From NCBI RefSeq assembly GCF_003755185.1, contig NZ_RKIC01000017.1, positions 1-37,569 of the forward strand: DNA of 37,569 bases, read 5' to 3'. The position numbers and the translations under genes were made by a program. Source of the DNA: Frigoribacterium sp. PhB24. Lineage in GTDB: Bacteria; Actinomycetota; Actinomycetes; Actinomycetales; Microbacteriaceae. Of this stretch, positions 25,517 through 33,249 are shown one piece after another; position 1 is the stretch's first letter; the number at the start of each line of letters is the position of its first letter. Under the pieces are notes generated by a model that worked only from the letters and a program-made list of their open reading frames with translations, was not told the DNA's origin and made no database searches.

Positions 25517-25619
25517 CTTGTTCTCCTATCTCGACTGCTTGTCCCGGCCGTTCGCCGGTTGTTTGCGAAGTCTTGTTATATCTTAAAGCTTAGCAAGTCT
25601 TCGCCCGTAAACTAGGGGC
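25517..25619. promoter_or_regulatory. Divergent promoter region of the transfer operon and an HTH gene
   Basis: 103 bases between two GTG starts. An AT-rich core (25569-25595: CTTGTTATATCTTAAAGCTT with AAGCTT at its end) stands out in GC-rich surroundings and lies between GAAGTCTTG and CAAGTCTTC, an imperfect inverted pair. This is a likely promoter/operator controlling the transfer operon; the adjacent regulator is the obvious candidate to bind it. Confidence 0.5.
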
Positions 25620-25931
25620 GTGTCCGCCCTCTCCGCTGCCGACGCAGCGCGCCTCGACGAGGCGTGCGCGACCATCGCAGCCACGCCCGCCCGACTGCGG
25701 ACGCTCCGCGTCGTCATGGACGGCGGCGACGTCACGGCGAAGGACGTCATGGAGGCGCTGGACCTAACGCGGAGCGCCGTGGGCTACCACCTAACCGCCC
25801 TCACCGAGGCCGGCATGATCCACGAACGACGCGCCACTCACCCCCGCGGCCGCGGCCCGATCATCTACTGGTCCGCGGATCGCGAAGCAATCCACGACCT
25901 CAGAGACACCCTGAATAAGCACCTGACTTGA
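25620..25931 (+). CDS. ArsR-like winged-helix regulator
   Basis: A 103-residue protein from a GTG with no clear ribosome site, possibly leaderless. The winged helix-turn-helix covers about 20-95: RLRTLRVVMDGGDVTAKDVM, then LTRSAVGYHLTALTEAGMI (recognition helix), then a wing ending IIYW. There are no metal-binding cysteines, so metal sensing is unlikely. It is divergent from the ParA-like gene that opens the conjugation operon, which suggests repression of transfer genes and itself. Confidence 0.8.
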   Translation: MSALSAADAARLDEACATIAATPARLRTLRVVMDGGDVTAKDVMEALDLTRSAVGYHLTALTEAGMIHERRATHPRGRGPIIYWSADREAIHDLRDTLNKHLT

Positions 25932-26050
25932 CCCCCGTCCGGGTGCCAACGATACATAATTCCTACGACAGTTGATTCATAATGGGCACTAGTCCCCCCA
26001 AGGGACGACTGCTCCGTACCCCACCCGTGGGTCCCAGGAAAGGAGCGCCC

Positions 26051-26785
26051 GTGTCCGTAGCGGCCGCCGCTTTCAAGCACTGGGCGAGCACTGTCGATCT
26101 CCCCTCCGGAGCCCTCCCCCTCGCACGCGCGATCGGTGTCAATCGCACAACCGTGCAGGCGCAGCTCCTCCGCGGCCGCGTCCGTGAGGCGGTCGTCATC
26201 GCCGCCGCGCGCGCGGTCGGAGTCGAGCCTGTCGTCGCCCTGTCGAGCTTCGACGAGTACCACGAGCTGCACCGGGAAATGCGCCCACCGCTACCAGTCG
26301 AGATCCTGTCCCAGGTCACACTCACGGACGTATCGATCGAGCTGCTGCGCCGCCGCAACACCGCATACGGCGACGCGATCGCTGCGGTGCGCATGTGGGA
26401 GGACCCGCCCCAGCCGGACGGGCTCAGAACATGGATCGACGCCGTCGACCCCGGCCACATCCGCCGTGACCTTGCAGAACGCCTCGGGATCGCTCCCCCC
26501 AACCTCTCGGCTCAGATCACCGCCAACAAGATGCGGCCCCGCCACCTCGTCGAGGCCGCCCGCATCGCCAACACCTCCTTGACGAGCGGGCTCGCTGTGG
26601 GCGGGGTGATTACTCTTCAAGAGGCCGGCTGGCCGGATGGTGCTCGCTCCCACGCGGTCACGCATCTGTCAGACGTCGCCCTGAACGACCTCGTCCAGGC
26701 GCGCCTCGCGGCCGCGCAACGCGGGGCCCGACGCCTTGCCGCAGATAGCGCTGAGGCGCGACGAATCGAAGAAACGCTGGGCTGA
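26051..26785 (+). CDS. HTH regulator-like protein, 244 residues
   Basis: Starts at GTG 26051 with AAAGGAG five bases upstream; a longer frame from 25982 lacks such a site. Two regions look like Cro/LacI-type helix-turn-helix: about 22-60 (LARAIGVNRTTVQAQLLRGR) and about 140-175 (DLAERLGIAPPNLSAQITANK). The rest is helical. The stop is one base before the next gene, a membrane protein, so the two are cotranscribed and probably act together. A DNA-binding role is inferred. Confidence 0.65.
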   Translation: MSVAAAAFKHWASTVDLPSGALPLARAIGVNRTTVQAQLLRGRVREAVVIAAARAVGVEPVVALSSFDEYHELHREMRPPLPVEILSQVTLTDVSIELLRRRNTAYGDAIAAVRMWEDPPQPDGLRTWIDAVDPGHIRRDLAERLGIAPPNLSAQITANKMRPRHLVEAARIANTSLTSGLAVGGVITLQEAGWPDGARSHAVTHLSDVALNDLVQARLAAAQRGARRLAADSAEARRIEETLG

Positions 26786-26786
26786 C

Positions 26787-27497
26787 ATGCTGACCGGATA
26801 CCTCATCGCCGTAGTCCTCGCCGCCTTGGCCCTGACCCGCCTTCCCGGCGCAATCCGCGGCAGGAACATGCTCATCGCCTCCTCGGCCGCCGCGATCGTG
26901 CTCGCCTTCGCCCTCATTACCCCGGACGTCTACGCCGCCCTAGACCGCTTCTCCCCCATCCCGAACCTGGTCGACCTGGTGGCCAAGCTCGCCCTGTTCA
27001 CGGGCCTGCTCCTCGCCGGGACACAGGTCGCCCGGGCATGGAGGGCCCCTGAGACGCAGCGCCGCATCTCAGGCCTGCCCGGCGTCCTCGTCTTTCTCGG
27101 CGTCTTCGTCGCGGAAGTCGTCATCTTCGCCGTCGTGCATACCACCAGCTCGGTCCCCGACCTCGCAGACAACCTCTCGAGCCCACTCGTGCGGCTCTAC
27201 TCGACCCTCGCAACGGCCTACCCCGCCTACATCGCCGCACTGCTCCTCCCCCACGTCCGCAAGGGCCTCAGCTCCTCGCAGGGCGCGACCAAAGCGACAT
27301 CGCGCTTCCTATTCGTCGGCTTTGTTCTGGCCGGCGTGCGCTTCGTGCTCGGCCTCGTGACATTGCTCCTGCCAGCGACGTACTACGTCGGGCAGGTCGT
27401 CAGCGGCGTGGCCGCGATCTTCGTCGCACTAGGCCTCGCTACAGCGTTCTTCGCCCGCCTCGGCCGCCAGCGGGCCGCCCAACGTCAGTACAGCTAG
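26787..27497 (+). CDS. Polytopic membrane protein, 236 residues
   Basis: The ATG at 26787 follows the upstream stop after one base. About seven hydrophobic helices are visible: 4-20, 29-47, 61-82, 98-120, 133-153, 171-195 and 203-225. This layout (regulator followed by an integral membrane protein) recurs on actinobacterial plasmids, but its function is not established. No transport or enzymatic motif is seen. The pair could sense a membrane or extracellular signal controlling transfer or copy number; this is speculation. Confidence 0.7.
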   Translation: MLTGYLIAVVLAALALTRLPGAIRGRNMLIASSAAAIVLAFALITPDVYAALDRFSPIPNLVDLVAKLALFTGLLLAGTQVARAWRAPETQRRISGLPGVLVFLGVFVAEVVIFAVVHTTSSVPDLADNLSSPLVRLYSTLATAYPAYIAALLLPHVRKGLSSSQGATKATSRFLFVGFVLAGVRFVLGLVTLLLPATYYVGQVVSGVAAIFVALGLATAFFARLGRQRAAQRQYS

Positions 27498-27574
27498 ACA
27501 CCCCGGTACAAACTCTCGGACGACACGCCGCCACAGTTGCCACTTAAGTTGAGGCTTACGGTTAACTGAGGCGC

Positions 27575-27814
27575 ATGGCCACTAGACGCCGCCGACGAGG
27601 CGAGGTCCTGGACCCCAAGCAGCTCGGCTACTTGGTCTCCGGGTCCACAAAAGACCGTTTCGACGCGGTGGCAGATCTGGCCGACATCGGCAGCTCTGAA
27701 CTGATCGAGCTGCTGATTCTTCGGATGCTCGACAACGAGCTGACCGATCAGGGCATCCCCGCATGGCTGCCTCAGAAAGACCGTAGCGAGGAGCTGCCCA
27801 TCAACACGGCTTAA
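27575..27814 (+). CDS. Small basic DNA-binding-like protein, 79 residues
   Basis: Begins MATRRRRRGEVLDPKQLGYL and continues with a helix-turn-helix-sized segment (30-55: DRFDAVADLADIGSSELIEL, then LILRMLD), the length and pattern of ribbon-helix-helix or CopG-like repressors. A weak TGAGG site precedes the ATG. The gene is closed by a good terminator and lies just upstream of the probable replication gene, the usual place for a copy-number repressor. The RHH fold is inferred from size and pattern only. Confidence 0.6.
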   Translation: MATRRRRRGEVLDPKQLGYLVSGSTKDRFDAVADLADIGSSELIELLILRMLDNELTDQGIPAWLPQKDRSEELPINTA

Positions 27815-27820
27815 CGAGAA

Positions 27821-27844
27821 AGGCCCCCGCTTTCGCGAGGGCCT
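27821..27844 (+). terminator. Rho-independent-type terminator
   Basis: AGGCCCCCGC and GCGAGGGCCT pair with one mismatch around a TTTC loop. It directly follows the stop of the small DNA-binding-like gene. The downstream tail AAAGCTCTT is not a clean T-run. Confidence 0.65.
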
Positions 27845-27853
27845 AAAGCTCTT

Positions 27854-27897
27854 AGCTCAAACCTGGTGAAGTTTGCCGACTGAACAGGATTTGAGCT
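27854..27897. repeat. Inverted repeat in the leader of the probable rep gene
   Basis: AGCTCAAA (27854-27861) and TTTGAGCT (27890-27897) can pair, followed by a short CCGG/GCCGG structure near 27911-27928. Such structured leaders upstream of replication genes can be sites for antisense RNA or repressor control; that is inference. Confidence 0.4.
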
Positions 27898-27932
27898 CCT
27901 AGGTAAAGAACCGGCTTCTCAGGGCCGGGCCT

Positions 27933-28991
27933 TTGACGTACCCACTTGGGCGACCAAGTGAGAACGGACTCATCATAACTCCCGTTTCTGCGCCTGCGCA
28001 CCCCCATGTCTCCGGCGTGTCCGGGCATTCCGTGTCCCCAGAACGCCCGACACGTCCCGGGCGGTCCCACCACATCGGCCGGCGACGCCCGCCGCGACCC
28101 TCACAGGCCTTCTCCCGCCCCGGCGGCTCGTACCCCCTGCCAGTACCCGACAGCGCCTACAAGGGCCTCTGCCTGCCGACCTCGCGCCGCGCATGGCTCA
28201 ACCGGCTCCTGGCCATCGTCATGTCGCCTGCCGGCGACACCCACCGCCGCCGCGTGTCCATTCGGCTGAGCACGTTCATGAAGTTCGCGGAAGCCGAAGC
28301 ATCCATGGCCGGCGCCCGAGACGGCCGAGGCATCACCACATCGCACGACACCCTCGCCCGCATGGTCGGCATGAGCAAGATCACCGCCCGCCGAGCCCGA
28401 GCCCTCATGGAGGCCCTGGGCTGCCTGGCGACCGTCGAGCCCGGCCGCTACCTCACCCGCGTGGAACGCCTCGCAGCCACCGCCCGACACGGCGGCCAGC
28501 AGCTACGCGCCGCATCCGTCCGCGCCCTGACCATGCCGGAAATCAACGATTCAGCTCTAAATGAGCACCTAGCTACCGCTTCACGGTTTAACCCGACCAC
28601 CCACCCTCTTAACTCCAATCCAAGGCGCGGCAAGCCGCACTCGGAGCCCGCTCCGCGGGCACAGCAACAACAGAAGCGGGCAAAATTCGTTCCCGGAGCT
28701 GACCAACCTCGACCACTCCCCTTGCAACGCCTCGCCGCCCGACTCGTGAGCAGCATCCCGTGGCTACCGGACGACCTCTCCACGCTCCGTGTGCAGCGAA
28801 TCGTGCACCGATCCGGCTTCGACGCCGACCGGTACAGCTACCCCGACCTGATCCACATTTGGCAGGCCGTTGACGCGGGCCTCGACCAAACGCCGAAGAA
28901 CGCCGGGGACGTCACCGATCCCGAGGCGTACCTAGTCGTCCGCATGAAGCTCGCGGCCACCTACGCCCTGTGGCATCCGGTTAGGCCGTGA
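27933..28991 (+). CDS. Probable plasmid replication initiator (winged-helix protein)
   Basis: Open frame of 352 codons from TTG 27933. The first 80 or so residues are Pro/Arg/Ser-rich and may not be translated; GTGs at 28017 and 28032 are alternatives, so the start is not settled. The core (about 85-190) reads SRRAWLNRLLAIVM, VSIRLSTFMKFAEAEA, then a helix-turn-helix ITTSHDTLARMVGMSKITAR and EALGCLATV, like the winged-helix DNA-binding modules of theta-type Rep proteins. The C-terminal domain (about 255-350) is helical. It sits between a repressor-like gene and the partition locus, which is the main reason for calling it Rep; a plain transcription factor is the alternative. Confidence 0.55.
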   Translation: MTYPLGRPSENGLIITPVSAPAHPHVSGVSGHSVSPERPTRPGRSHHIGRRRPPRPSQAFSRPGGSYPLPVPDSAYKGLCLPTSRRAWLNRLLAIVMSPAGDTHRRRVSIRLSTFMKFAEAEASMAGARDGRGITTSHDTLARMVGMSKITARRARALMEALGCLATVEPGRYLTRVERLAATARHGGQQLRAASVRALTMPEINDSALNEHLATASRFNPTTHPLNSNPRRGKPHSEPAPRAQQQQKRAKFVPGADQPRPLPLQRLAARLVSSIPWLPDDLSTLRVQRIVHRSGFDADRYSYPDLIHIWQAVDAGLDQTPKNAGDVTDPEAYLVVRMKLAATYALWHPVRP

Positions 28992-29031
28992 CGCCCATGA
29001 AGGGTCGTTTGATGACACTAATATCTCGCCG

Positions 29032-29349
29032 TCAACTCACGCCGACGACGCTGTGATGGGTCCACGTCTCGCCCAGCTCGTCGGCCGGCGGCTCCCCCGG
29101 CCCTCGCAGGGCCCGCAGCCAATTGCGCTCTGCGGCCGCGAACATCAGGGCATCCAAAACACTTGGCCGGCGCACCAGCCACCGCCGCTCCCCCGGCGTC
29201 ACGCCGTCGCCGTAGACGTTGACGTGAAGCACGTCGTGACCGTCGCTCCGCGTGATCCGCACCCACACCAGAGGACGCGCCGAATCGTCGTCCTCGATCC
29301 GAGCCCGGCCGGTCCGATTGTCGTTCCAAGCGAGCTGGAACCGGGTCAT
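29032..29349 (-). CDS. Unknown protein, 105 residues
   Basis: The ATG at 29349 gives MTRFQLAWNDNRTG; a longer frame from 29457 would run into the partition repeats and is not favoured. The N-terminal half appears beta-rich (ARPLVWVRITRSDGHDVLHV), the C-terminal half helical (SVLDALMFAAAERNWLRALR). No family was recognised. It converges on the probable rep gene with a 40-base gap and is divergent from parA. Confidence 0.55.
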   Translation of the reverse strand: MTRFQLAWNDNRTGRARIEDDDSARPLVWVRITRSDGHDVLHVNVYGDGVTPGERRWLVRRPSVLDALMFAAAERNWLRALRGPGEPPADELGETWTHHSVVGVS

Positions 29350-29451
29350 CTTTCGAGCTTCGCACGCGGCTACGAGACGCCAGTTCAGAACCAGGCTGCA
29401 CGCGGGTTCACTCCGCTCCCCCTTGCCGTTGAAGGGTCGTAGTGACGGAGG

Positions 29452-29579
29452 TAGCACTTGCTAGCAGTGATCGAAATAGCAACTGCTAGCACTTGATAGC
29501 TAAGCCCCGATCTGATAGCTTTTGATAGCAGCAGCTGGCATTAGCTAGCCCGGCTAGCACTTGATAGCCATTGATAGCA
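29452..29579. repeat. Partition-site (parS/parC) repeat cluster upstream of parA
   Basis: TGATAGC or TGCTAGC occurs at 29459, 29484, 29494, 29513, 29523, 29562 and 29572, with near copies TAGCTAGC and CGGCTAGC around 29543-29558. Spacing is irregular, and several copies form palindromic GCTAGC cores. The cluster ends 17 bases before the parA start, so it can act both as centromere and as operator for the small ParB protein. It is more AT-rich than its surroundings. Confidence 0.8.
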
Positions 29580-29595
29580 GCAGGAAAGGGGAGTC

Positions 29596-30237
29596 GTGAT
29601 TACGCTCTTTGGCGGGACGAAAGGCGGGGCGGGTAAGACCACCGCTGCGATCAACACCGCGACCGCACTCGCACACACCGGGGCCCGCGTGATCCTCGTC
29701 GACGTCGACAAGCAGCGCAGTGCCGCCAAGTGGCACGCCCGCCGGGTCGAAGCCGGTCACGAGCCCGCGATGACGCTGGTCGAGAAGCAGGGCAACGTGT
29801 ACGCCACGATCGTCGACCTCGACAAGCACTATGACCACGTGATCGTCGACGCGGCCGGCGACGACAATCAGGAAATGCGAACGGCCATGACCGCCGCGGA
29901 CCTCATGATCGTTGTCCTGCGCCCTAGTCAGCTCGACGTGGAGACGCTGGAAGAGTTCACCGACGTCATCGACACGGCGAAGGACTTCAACCCCGAGCTA
30001 CAGGTGCGGAGCCTCATCACCCAGGCCCCGACGAACCACAACGAGACAGAGACGGTCGACGTCACCGAGTACATCGTCGAGTTCCCCCAAGTGAAGCCCC
30101 TTGAAACCGTCCTCTACCTCCGCAAGGCCTACCGCGACTCCCTCGCGGACGGACGCGGCGTGATCGAAGTGCCAGGCGGCCCCGGCAAGAAGGCTCGAGC
30201 CGAGATTCAGGAACTAGTCGCGGAGGTGTACGCGTAA
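29596..30237 (+). CDS. parA: Plasmid partition ATPase ParA
   Basis: Positions plasmid copies by ATP-dependent binding to the nucleoid. Starts at a GTG after GGAAAGGGGAG. The 213-residue length without an N-terminal HTH is that of small type Ib ParA proteins. The deviant Walker A KGGAGKTT is at 9-16, Walker A' is VILVDVDKQRSA, and Walker B is HVIVDAAGDD. The overlapping TAATG with the next gene couples it to parB. The repeat cluster just upstream is the likely operator/centromere. Confidence 0.93.
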   Translation: MITLFGGTKGGAGKTTAAINTATALAHTGARVILVDVDKQRSAAKWHARRVEAGHEPAMTLVEKQGNVYATIVDLDKHYDHVIVDAAGDDNQEMRTAMTAADLMIVVLRPSQLDVETLEEFTDVIDTAKDFNPELQVRSLITQAPTNHNETETVDVTEYIVEFPQVKPLETVLYLRKAYRDSLADGRGVIEVPGGPGKKARAEIQELVAEVYA

Positions 30238-30551
30238 TGGTGATCGCACGCAACAAGAAGAACCCCACGGCAGACCCGGCTGCGATCGCGGCGTTCGGCG
30301 CAGCGGCCGAAGTTCGGCCTGCCACGCCGGAGCCGGGCGCGCCGACCAAGGCCCGCGCTCCACGCGCCGTGACGCCGGCCGCGCAAGCTGGCGAGGAGAA
30401 GGCACCGCCGAAATCGAGTCTGGTCCGCTGGGCCGGCGAGGAGGAGACGCGCGACCGGCTCATTGCCTACTCCGCTGCCGAGCGGTACAAGATGCAGGAC
30501 CTGATGGTGAAGGCCATGCAACTCGGGATGGATCAGCTCGAAGGTCGTTAA
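30237..30551 (+). CDS. parB: Small centromere-binding protein (ParB-like)
   Basis: A 104-residue protein whose ATG overlaps the parA stop. The N-terminal 60 residues are Ala/Pro/Lys-rich and look disordered, as in adaptor tails that stimulate ParA. The C-terminal part (about 62-104: LVRWAGEEETRDRLIAYSAA, then ERYKMQDLMVKAMQLGMDQL) is helical and of the size used by ribbon-helix-helix centromere-binding proteins. No ParB/Spo0J HTH is present, as usual for type Ib partition systems. Identity rests on gene order and size more than on sequence. Confidence 0.8.
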   Translation: MVIARNKKNPTADPAAIAAFGAAAEVRPATPEPGAPTKARAPRAVTPAAQAGEEKAPPKSSLVRWAGEEETRDRLIAYSAAERYKMQDLMVKAMQLGMDQLEGR

Positions 30552-30555
30552 GGAC

Positions 30556-30604
30556 TGTTAGCACCGGCCGCTATCCCAAGCTAGCGACTGCTAGCACCTG
30601 ATAT
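30556..30604. repeat. Second partition-repeat cluster downstream of parB
   Basis: TGTTAGC (30556), TGCTAGC (30589), a CTAGC (30581-30585) and TGATATC (30599) repeat the pattern of the cluster upstream of parA. Repeats on both sides of the operon suggest a split centromere or autoregulation of the following short gene. Confidence 0.6.
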
Positions 30605-30621
30605 CAACCGGGGGAGAGAGC

Positions 30622-30771
30622 ATGACCATAACCGACCAGGAACTCGTCGACAGCATCGCTGCCGTCCTGCCCGTCCCGACGAAGGGGACTGCTGTCGATT
30701 CGTTGACTCGTCTTGGTTGGGTTTCAGGCCGCGTGAGCGGCTTGTATGTTGATTATCTCGAACTCGATTAG
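30622..30771 (+). CDS. Small protein downstream of parAB, 49 residues
   Basis: The ATG at 30622 follows GGGGGAGAGAG. The product starts MTITDQELVDSIAAVLPVP and ends SGLYVDYLELD. It lies 70 bases after parB behind the second repeat cluster. The pattern (short helix, then G-W-V-S-G-R-V-S) could be a small winged-helix-type fragment, but the length makes this uncertain. Its stop codon overlaps that of a minus-strand gene. Confidence 0.5.
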   Translation: MTITDQELVDSIAAVLPVPTKGTAVDSLTRLGWVSGRVSGLYVDYLELD

Positions 30772-30956
30772 TCATCCCCGTCTTCGGAATCGTTCTTCGT
30801 GGCAAAGACAGACCCCGTTGCGCTTTCGGTGACTTGGCCGACTATCTGGCCGGTTTCAGCGCCGTGCGTGAGGTATCCAAGGGCAGTCTGGGACGCATCG
30901 GAATCCGCATCGCTGTTGTCGCCGGCGATGCTGTCTTCGTAGTCGGGTCGAGCCAT
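30768..30956 (-). CDS. Small acidic protein, 62 residues
   Basis: The ATG at 30956 lies one base after the stop of the upstream membrane-protein gene; a TTG at 30968 is an alternative. The product is acidic (MARPDYEDSIAGDNSDADSD, ending DSEDGDD) with a glycine-containing centre. The tight spacing suggests cotranslation with the membrane protein and perhaps a partner or inhibitor role. No family was recognised. Confidence 0.5.
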   Translation of the reverse strand: MARPDYEDSIAGDNSDADSDASQTALGYLTHGAETGQIVGQVTESATGSVFATKNDSEDGDD

Positions 30957-30957
30957 G

Positions 30958-32130
30958 TCATTGACCAATCACTTCGAGGGCGTAGACGAGGGAGAGCGAG
31001 ATAGTTCCGGCGCCGAGCAAAATGAACCCCACCCACACCCACGTGGCTCGGTTCCGCAGGTCATTTTCGTGGTTGGCCACGACCTGAGCTTTGTTGCGGA
31101 CAATTTCGGCCTCGACAACCGCGGCCGATTTCGTTGAATCGACGTACAGGTCCACCAGGCGTTGGGCTTGCAGCCCGAGGCGTTTGCCAGGGCGGAGTGC
31201 CGCCGCGGCGCAGAATATTGCCAAGCTCGCCAAGACGAGGGCGCAAACACCAATGACGCCGGCTGTTGTCCACAGCTGCGCTGTAGATGCCGCAACGATG
31301 ACGCCTGCCGTCACGGCAAGAAAGGACGCCTTGTTCAGCACCGAGGCTGCCCGGGTACCGGAGTCCACCACGAGGGCGTCAAGCTCCTGATTGAGCAGGC
31401 GGATTCGCGCAAACCGCGCCCGAGCATGATCGGTCATCACGGCTTCGTCACCCCCAGTCGGTGTGCCGCTGGGGGAAGGCTCGGAGCTCATGGTTCGACC
31501 GTAGTCGTGACTACCGTCGATGGCAGCGGAAGGCGCTGACTCAGGGGCATGCACCTCGCGAGCCGAGTCTCGGATATGTCCGGTCGCGGAGCTGCTGCGG
31601 GCGTCCGTGAACACTTGATGCCAGCTTCTTGCCATGGCACGTCGCCTGTCCCGGCGGCCGCCCTCGAGCCAGACCAGGATTACCGCGAGGGCAAGACCGC
31701 CGAGACTCCAGGCAACCCATCGGAAGAGTGAGTTGATGAAGCCTTGAGATGCGTCTGCATCAGCTGGGGTGAGTTGGTCGGCGAAGCCGAGGTAGGCGGC
31801 GAGGATGGCGGCCACGACAGCCGTGACGACTGTTGCGAGACTTGCAAGTCCCGAAACGAGCGCTGAGGCGCCGACGCCCCGGTTGCCCGCTTCGTGCGTA
31901 AGGGCATCCCGCTGCAGGAGGAGCAGGGTTGCGCGCTGAACTTCAGGTGGTTCCTCGAGGAACCGTGCCACTCGAAGGTCGATGTGGCGAAGTGTCTCGT
32001 ACGTGGTGTGCCGGTGAGCACGATCGACATCGTCGTCTCGGCGAAACATCTCTCGGAATCTGAGTCGGGTGTAGGGCCAATCGATGTGTTTCACGCGCGG
32101 GTCACTCTTCGTTGGCGCGGTCGAGAGCAT
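30958..32130 (-). CDS. Two-module membrane protein of unknown function
   Basis: A 390-residue protein with two membrane modules. The first has helices at about 90-115 and 138-156, preceded by a charged cytoplasmic helix (50-80). After a hydrophilic linker (160-255), the second has helices at about 266-286, 292-312 and 363-387, with a charged helix (320-360) before the last. Small membrane effectors of phage-defence systems, such as SLATT-type and Pycsar-type proteins, have comparable layouts, but no motif proves this. An internal ATG at 31491 could make the second module separately. The start overlaps a 35-codon frame. No clear ribosome site. Confidence 0.6.
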   Translation of the reverse strand: MLSTAPTKSDPRVKHIDWPYTRLRFREMFRRDDDVDRAHRHTTYETLRHIDLRVARFLEEPPEVQRATLLLLQRDALTHEAGNRGVGASALVSGLASLATVVTAVVAAILAAYLGFADQLTPADADASQGFINSLFRWVAWSLGGLALAVILVWLEGGRRDRRRAMARSWHQVFTDARSSSATGHIRDSAREVHAPESAPSAAIDGSHDYGRTMSSEPSPSGTPTGGDEAVMTDHARARFARIRLLNQELDALVVDSGTRAASVLNKASFLAVTAGVIVAASTAQLWTTAGVIGVCALVLASLAIFCAAAALRPGKRLGLQAQRLVDLYVDSTKSAAVVEAEIVRNKAQVVANHENDLRNRATWVWVGFILLGAGTISLSLVYALEVIGQ

Positions 32131-32209
32131 CGAGGATCATGTCGAGCTCCTCGTCTTCCATCGCCCCATAGGTCGTCAGGTCACTCGCGTCGTATCGGCC
32201 GGTCATCAT
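32102..32209 (-). CDS. Possible 35-residue protein overlapping the membrane-protein gene
   Basis: ATG 32209 (or 32206) to TGA 32102, encoding MMTGRYDASDLTTYGAMEDE and a further acidic helix ending DRANEE. It overlaps the first 29 bases of the following gene in another frame, so ribosomes finishing it would lie close to the next ATG (32130). This could be a translational coupling leader or a small partner protein. There is no strong ribosome site. Confidence 0.35.
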   Translation of the reverse strand: MMTGRYDASDLTTYGAMEDEELDMILDALDRANEE

Positions 32210-32491
32210 CCGACCGTAACCAGCCAGGCAAGCGAGATGGCAGCCCCACAACGGGCACCAACCCCCATCTGCCACGCCGCCAGGAAGAGCTGTGATTTAG
32301 AGTCCGCACGCTCCACACTCCAGCTCTGGCGCATTTGATCAGGTAAATGAGCGCCCGTAGAGGCCGGCCACATAGCATGCATAAGTGGTGTTTGGGTATA
32401 CCCCAGCACAACGGATGCCAGGAGGTGCGGCGCGCGTGGCGTTGGAGCGTGTTCTGCGTCTTTCGCCACAGGTGTGTGTCAGGGTCTAAGG
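32210..32491 (+). promoter_or_regulatory. Resolvase promoter and possible res site
   Basis: No gene is convincing here. A perfect 10-bp palindrome GGGTATACCC lies at 32394-32403 inside an AT-richer stretch that also contains GCATGCAT. Serine resolvases bind res sites directly upstream of their gene, so this segment is the natural place for one. The subsites were not aligned. Confidence 0.4.
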
Positions 32492-33091
32492 ATGGTGCAG
32501 CACAAAACACAGATTGTTGCGTACGTCCGAGTGAGCTCGGTGGATCAAAACCTTGGCCGGCAGCTCGAGGCCGTCGGTGACGTTGACCGGGTCTTCGAGG
32601 AGAAGGTCTCGGGCGGGTCGAGGGCGGACCGGGTCGCGCTCCTTGACTGCATCCGGTACGTCCGTGAGGGCGATGTGGTTAAAGTCGCCTCGATGGACCG
32701 GCTCGCACGGTCGCTTGGGGATCTTCGGGAGATCGTGGACGAGATCACGGGCAAGGGGGCCTCGGTGGTGTTCATGAAAGAGCAGCAGACCTACAGCCGT
32801 GACACGGACGATGCGATTGGCCGGCTGATGCTGAATCTATTGGGGGCTTTCGCGGAGTTCGAGCGGACCCTGATTCGTGAGCGGCAGCGGGAGGGCATTC
32901 GTCTTGCCCAAGCGGCGGGCAAGTACAAGGGCAGGTCTCAGAAGCTGACCATGGAGCAGCTCGTCGACGTGCGTCGACTAATCGAGTCCGGAGTCCCAAA
33001 GGCGAAGGTTGCCCGGGATCTGGGCATCGACCGAACGACTCTGTACAGGGCCCTTGCGCGAGGCGCGGGGGAGGGGCTGACGGTGGAATGA
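32492..33091 (+). CDS. Serine resolvase/invertase family recombinase
   Basis: The ATG at 32492 gives 199 residues. The catalytic domain starts IVAYVRVSSVDQNLGRQL with the nucleophilic Ser in the RVSS motif. It continues with DCIRYVREGDVVKVASMDRL, an Arg-rich active-site region with SLGDL, and LLGAFAEFERTLIRERQREG (long dimer helix). The C-terminal helix-turn-helix reads SGVPKAKVARDLGIDRTTLY. The size is that of Tn3-type resolvases and Hin/Gin invertases. On a plasmid it most likely resolves multimers; no transposase gene of the Tn3 family was seen. Confidence 0.92.
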   Translation: MVQHKTQIVAYVRVSSVDQNLGRQLEAVGDVDRVFEEKVSGGSRADRVALLDCIRYVREGDVVKVASMDRLARSLGDLREIVDEITGKGASVVFMKEQQTYSRDTDDAIGRLMLNLLGAFAEFERTLIRERQREGIRLAQAAGKYKGRSQKLTMEQLVDVRRLIESGVPKAKVARDLGIDRTTLYRALARGAGEGLTVE

Positions 33092-33207
33092 GAAAAACAC
33101 CCCCACGCTGGTCACGGACGTGAGGCGCTTTCTTCCCCGCGGGACCTGGGAAGGGGGCGGGGAGCTTGATGCACCTGCAGGGTCAGTGTGATCGCCATCC
33201 GTATGGA

Positions 33208-33248
33208 GACTCCCACCTGTGGGCGACCGGCTCTACGCGGTGGGAGTC
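33208..33248. terminator. Hairpin between convergent genes
   Basis: GACTCCCACC (33208-33217) and GGTGGGAGTC (33239-33248) pair perfectly around a 21-base loop, between the resolvase and carD 3' ends. Its position suggests a two-way transcription barrier, though no T-run follows on either strand. Confidence 0.45.
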
Positions 33249-33249
33249 C

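Noticed and set aside
29452-29579. CRISPR-like array
   Set aside because: The repeats are only 7-8 bases and irregularly spaced without unique spacers of constant length, and they adjoin parA; they fit partition iterons.
33092-33180. tRNA or small RNA after the resolvase gene
   Set aside because: No cloverleaf or conserved tRNA boxes could be traced; only GC-rich runs are present.
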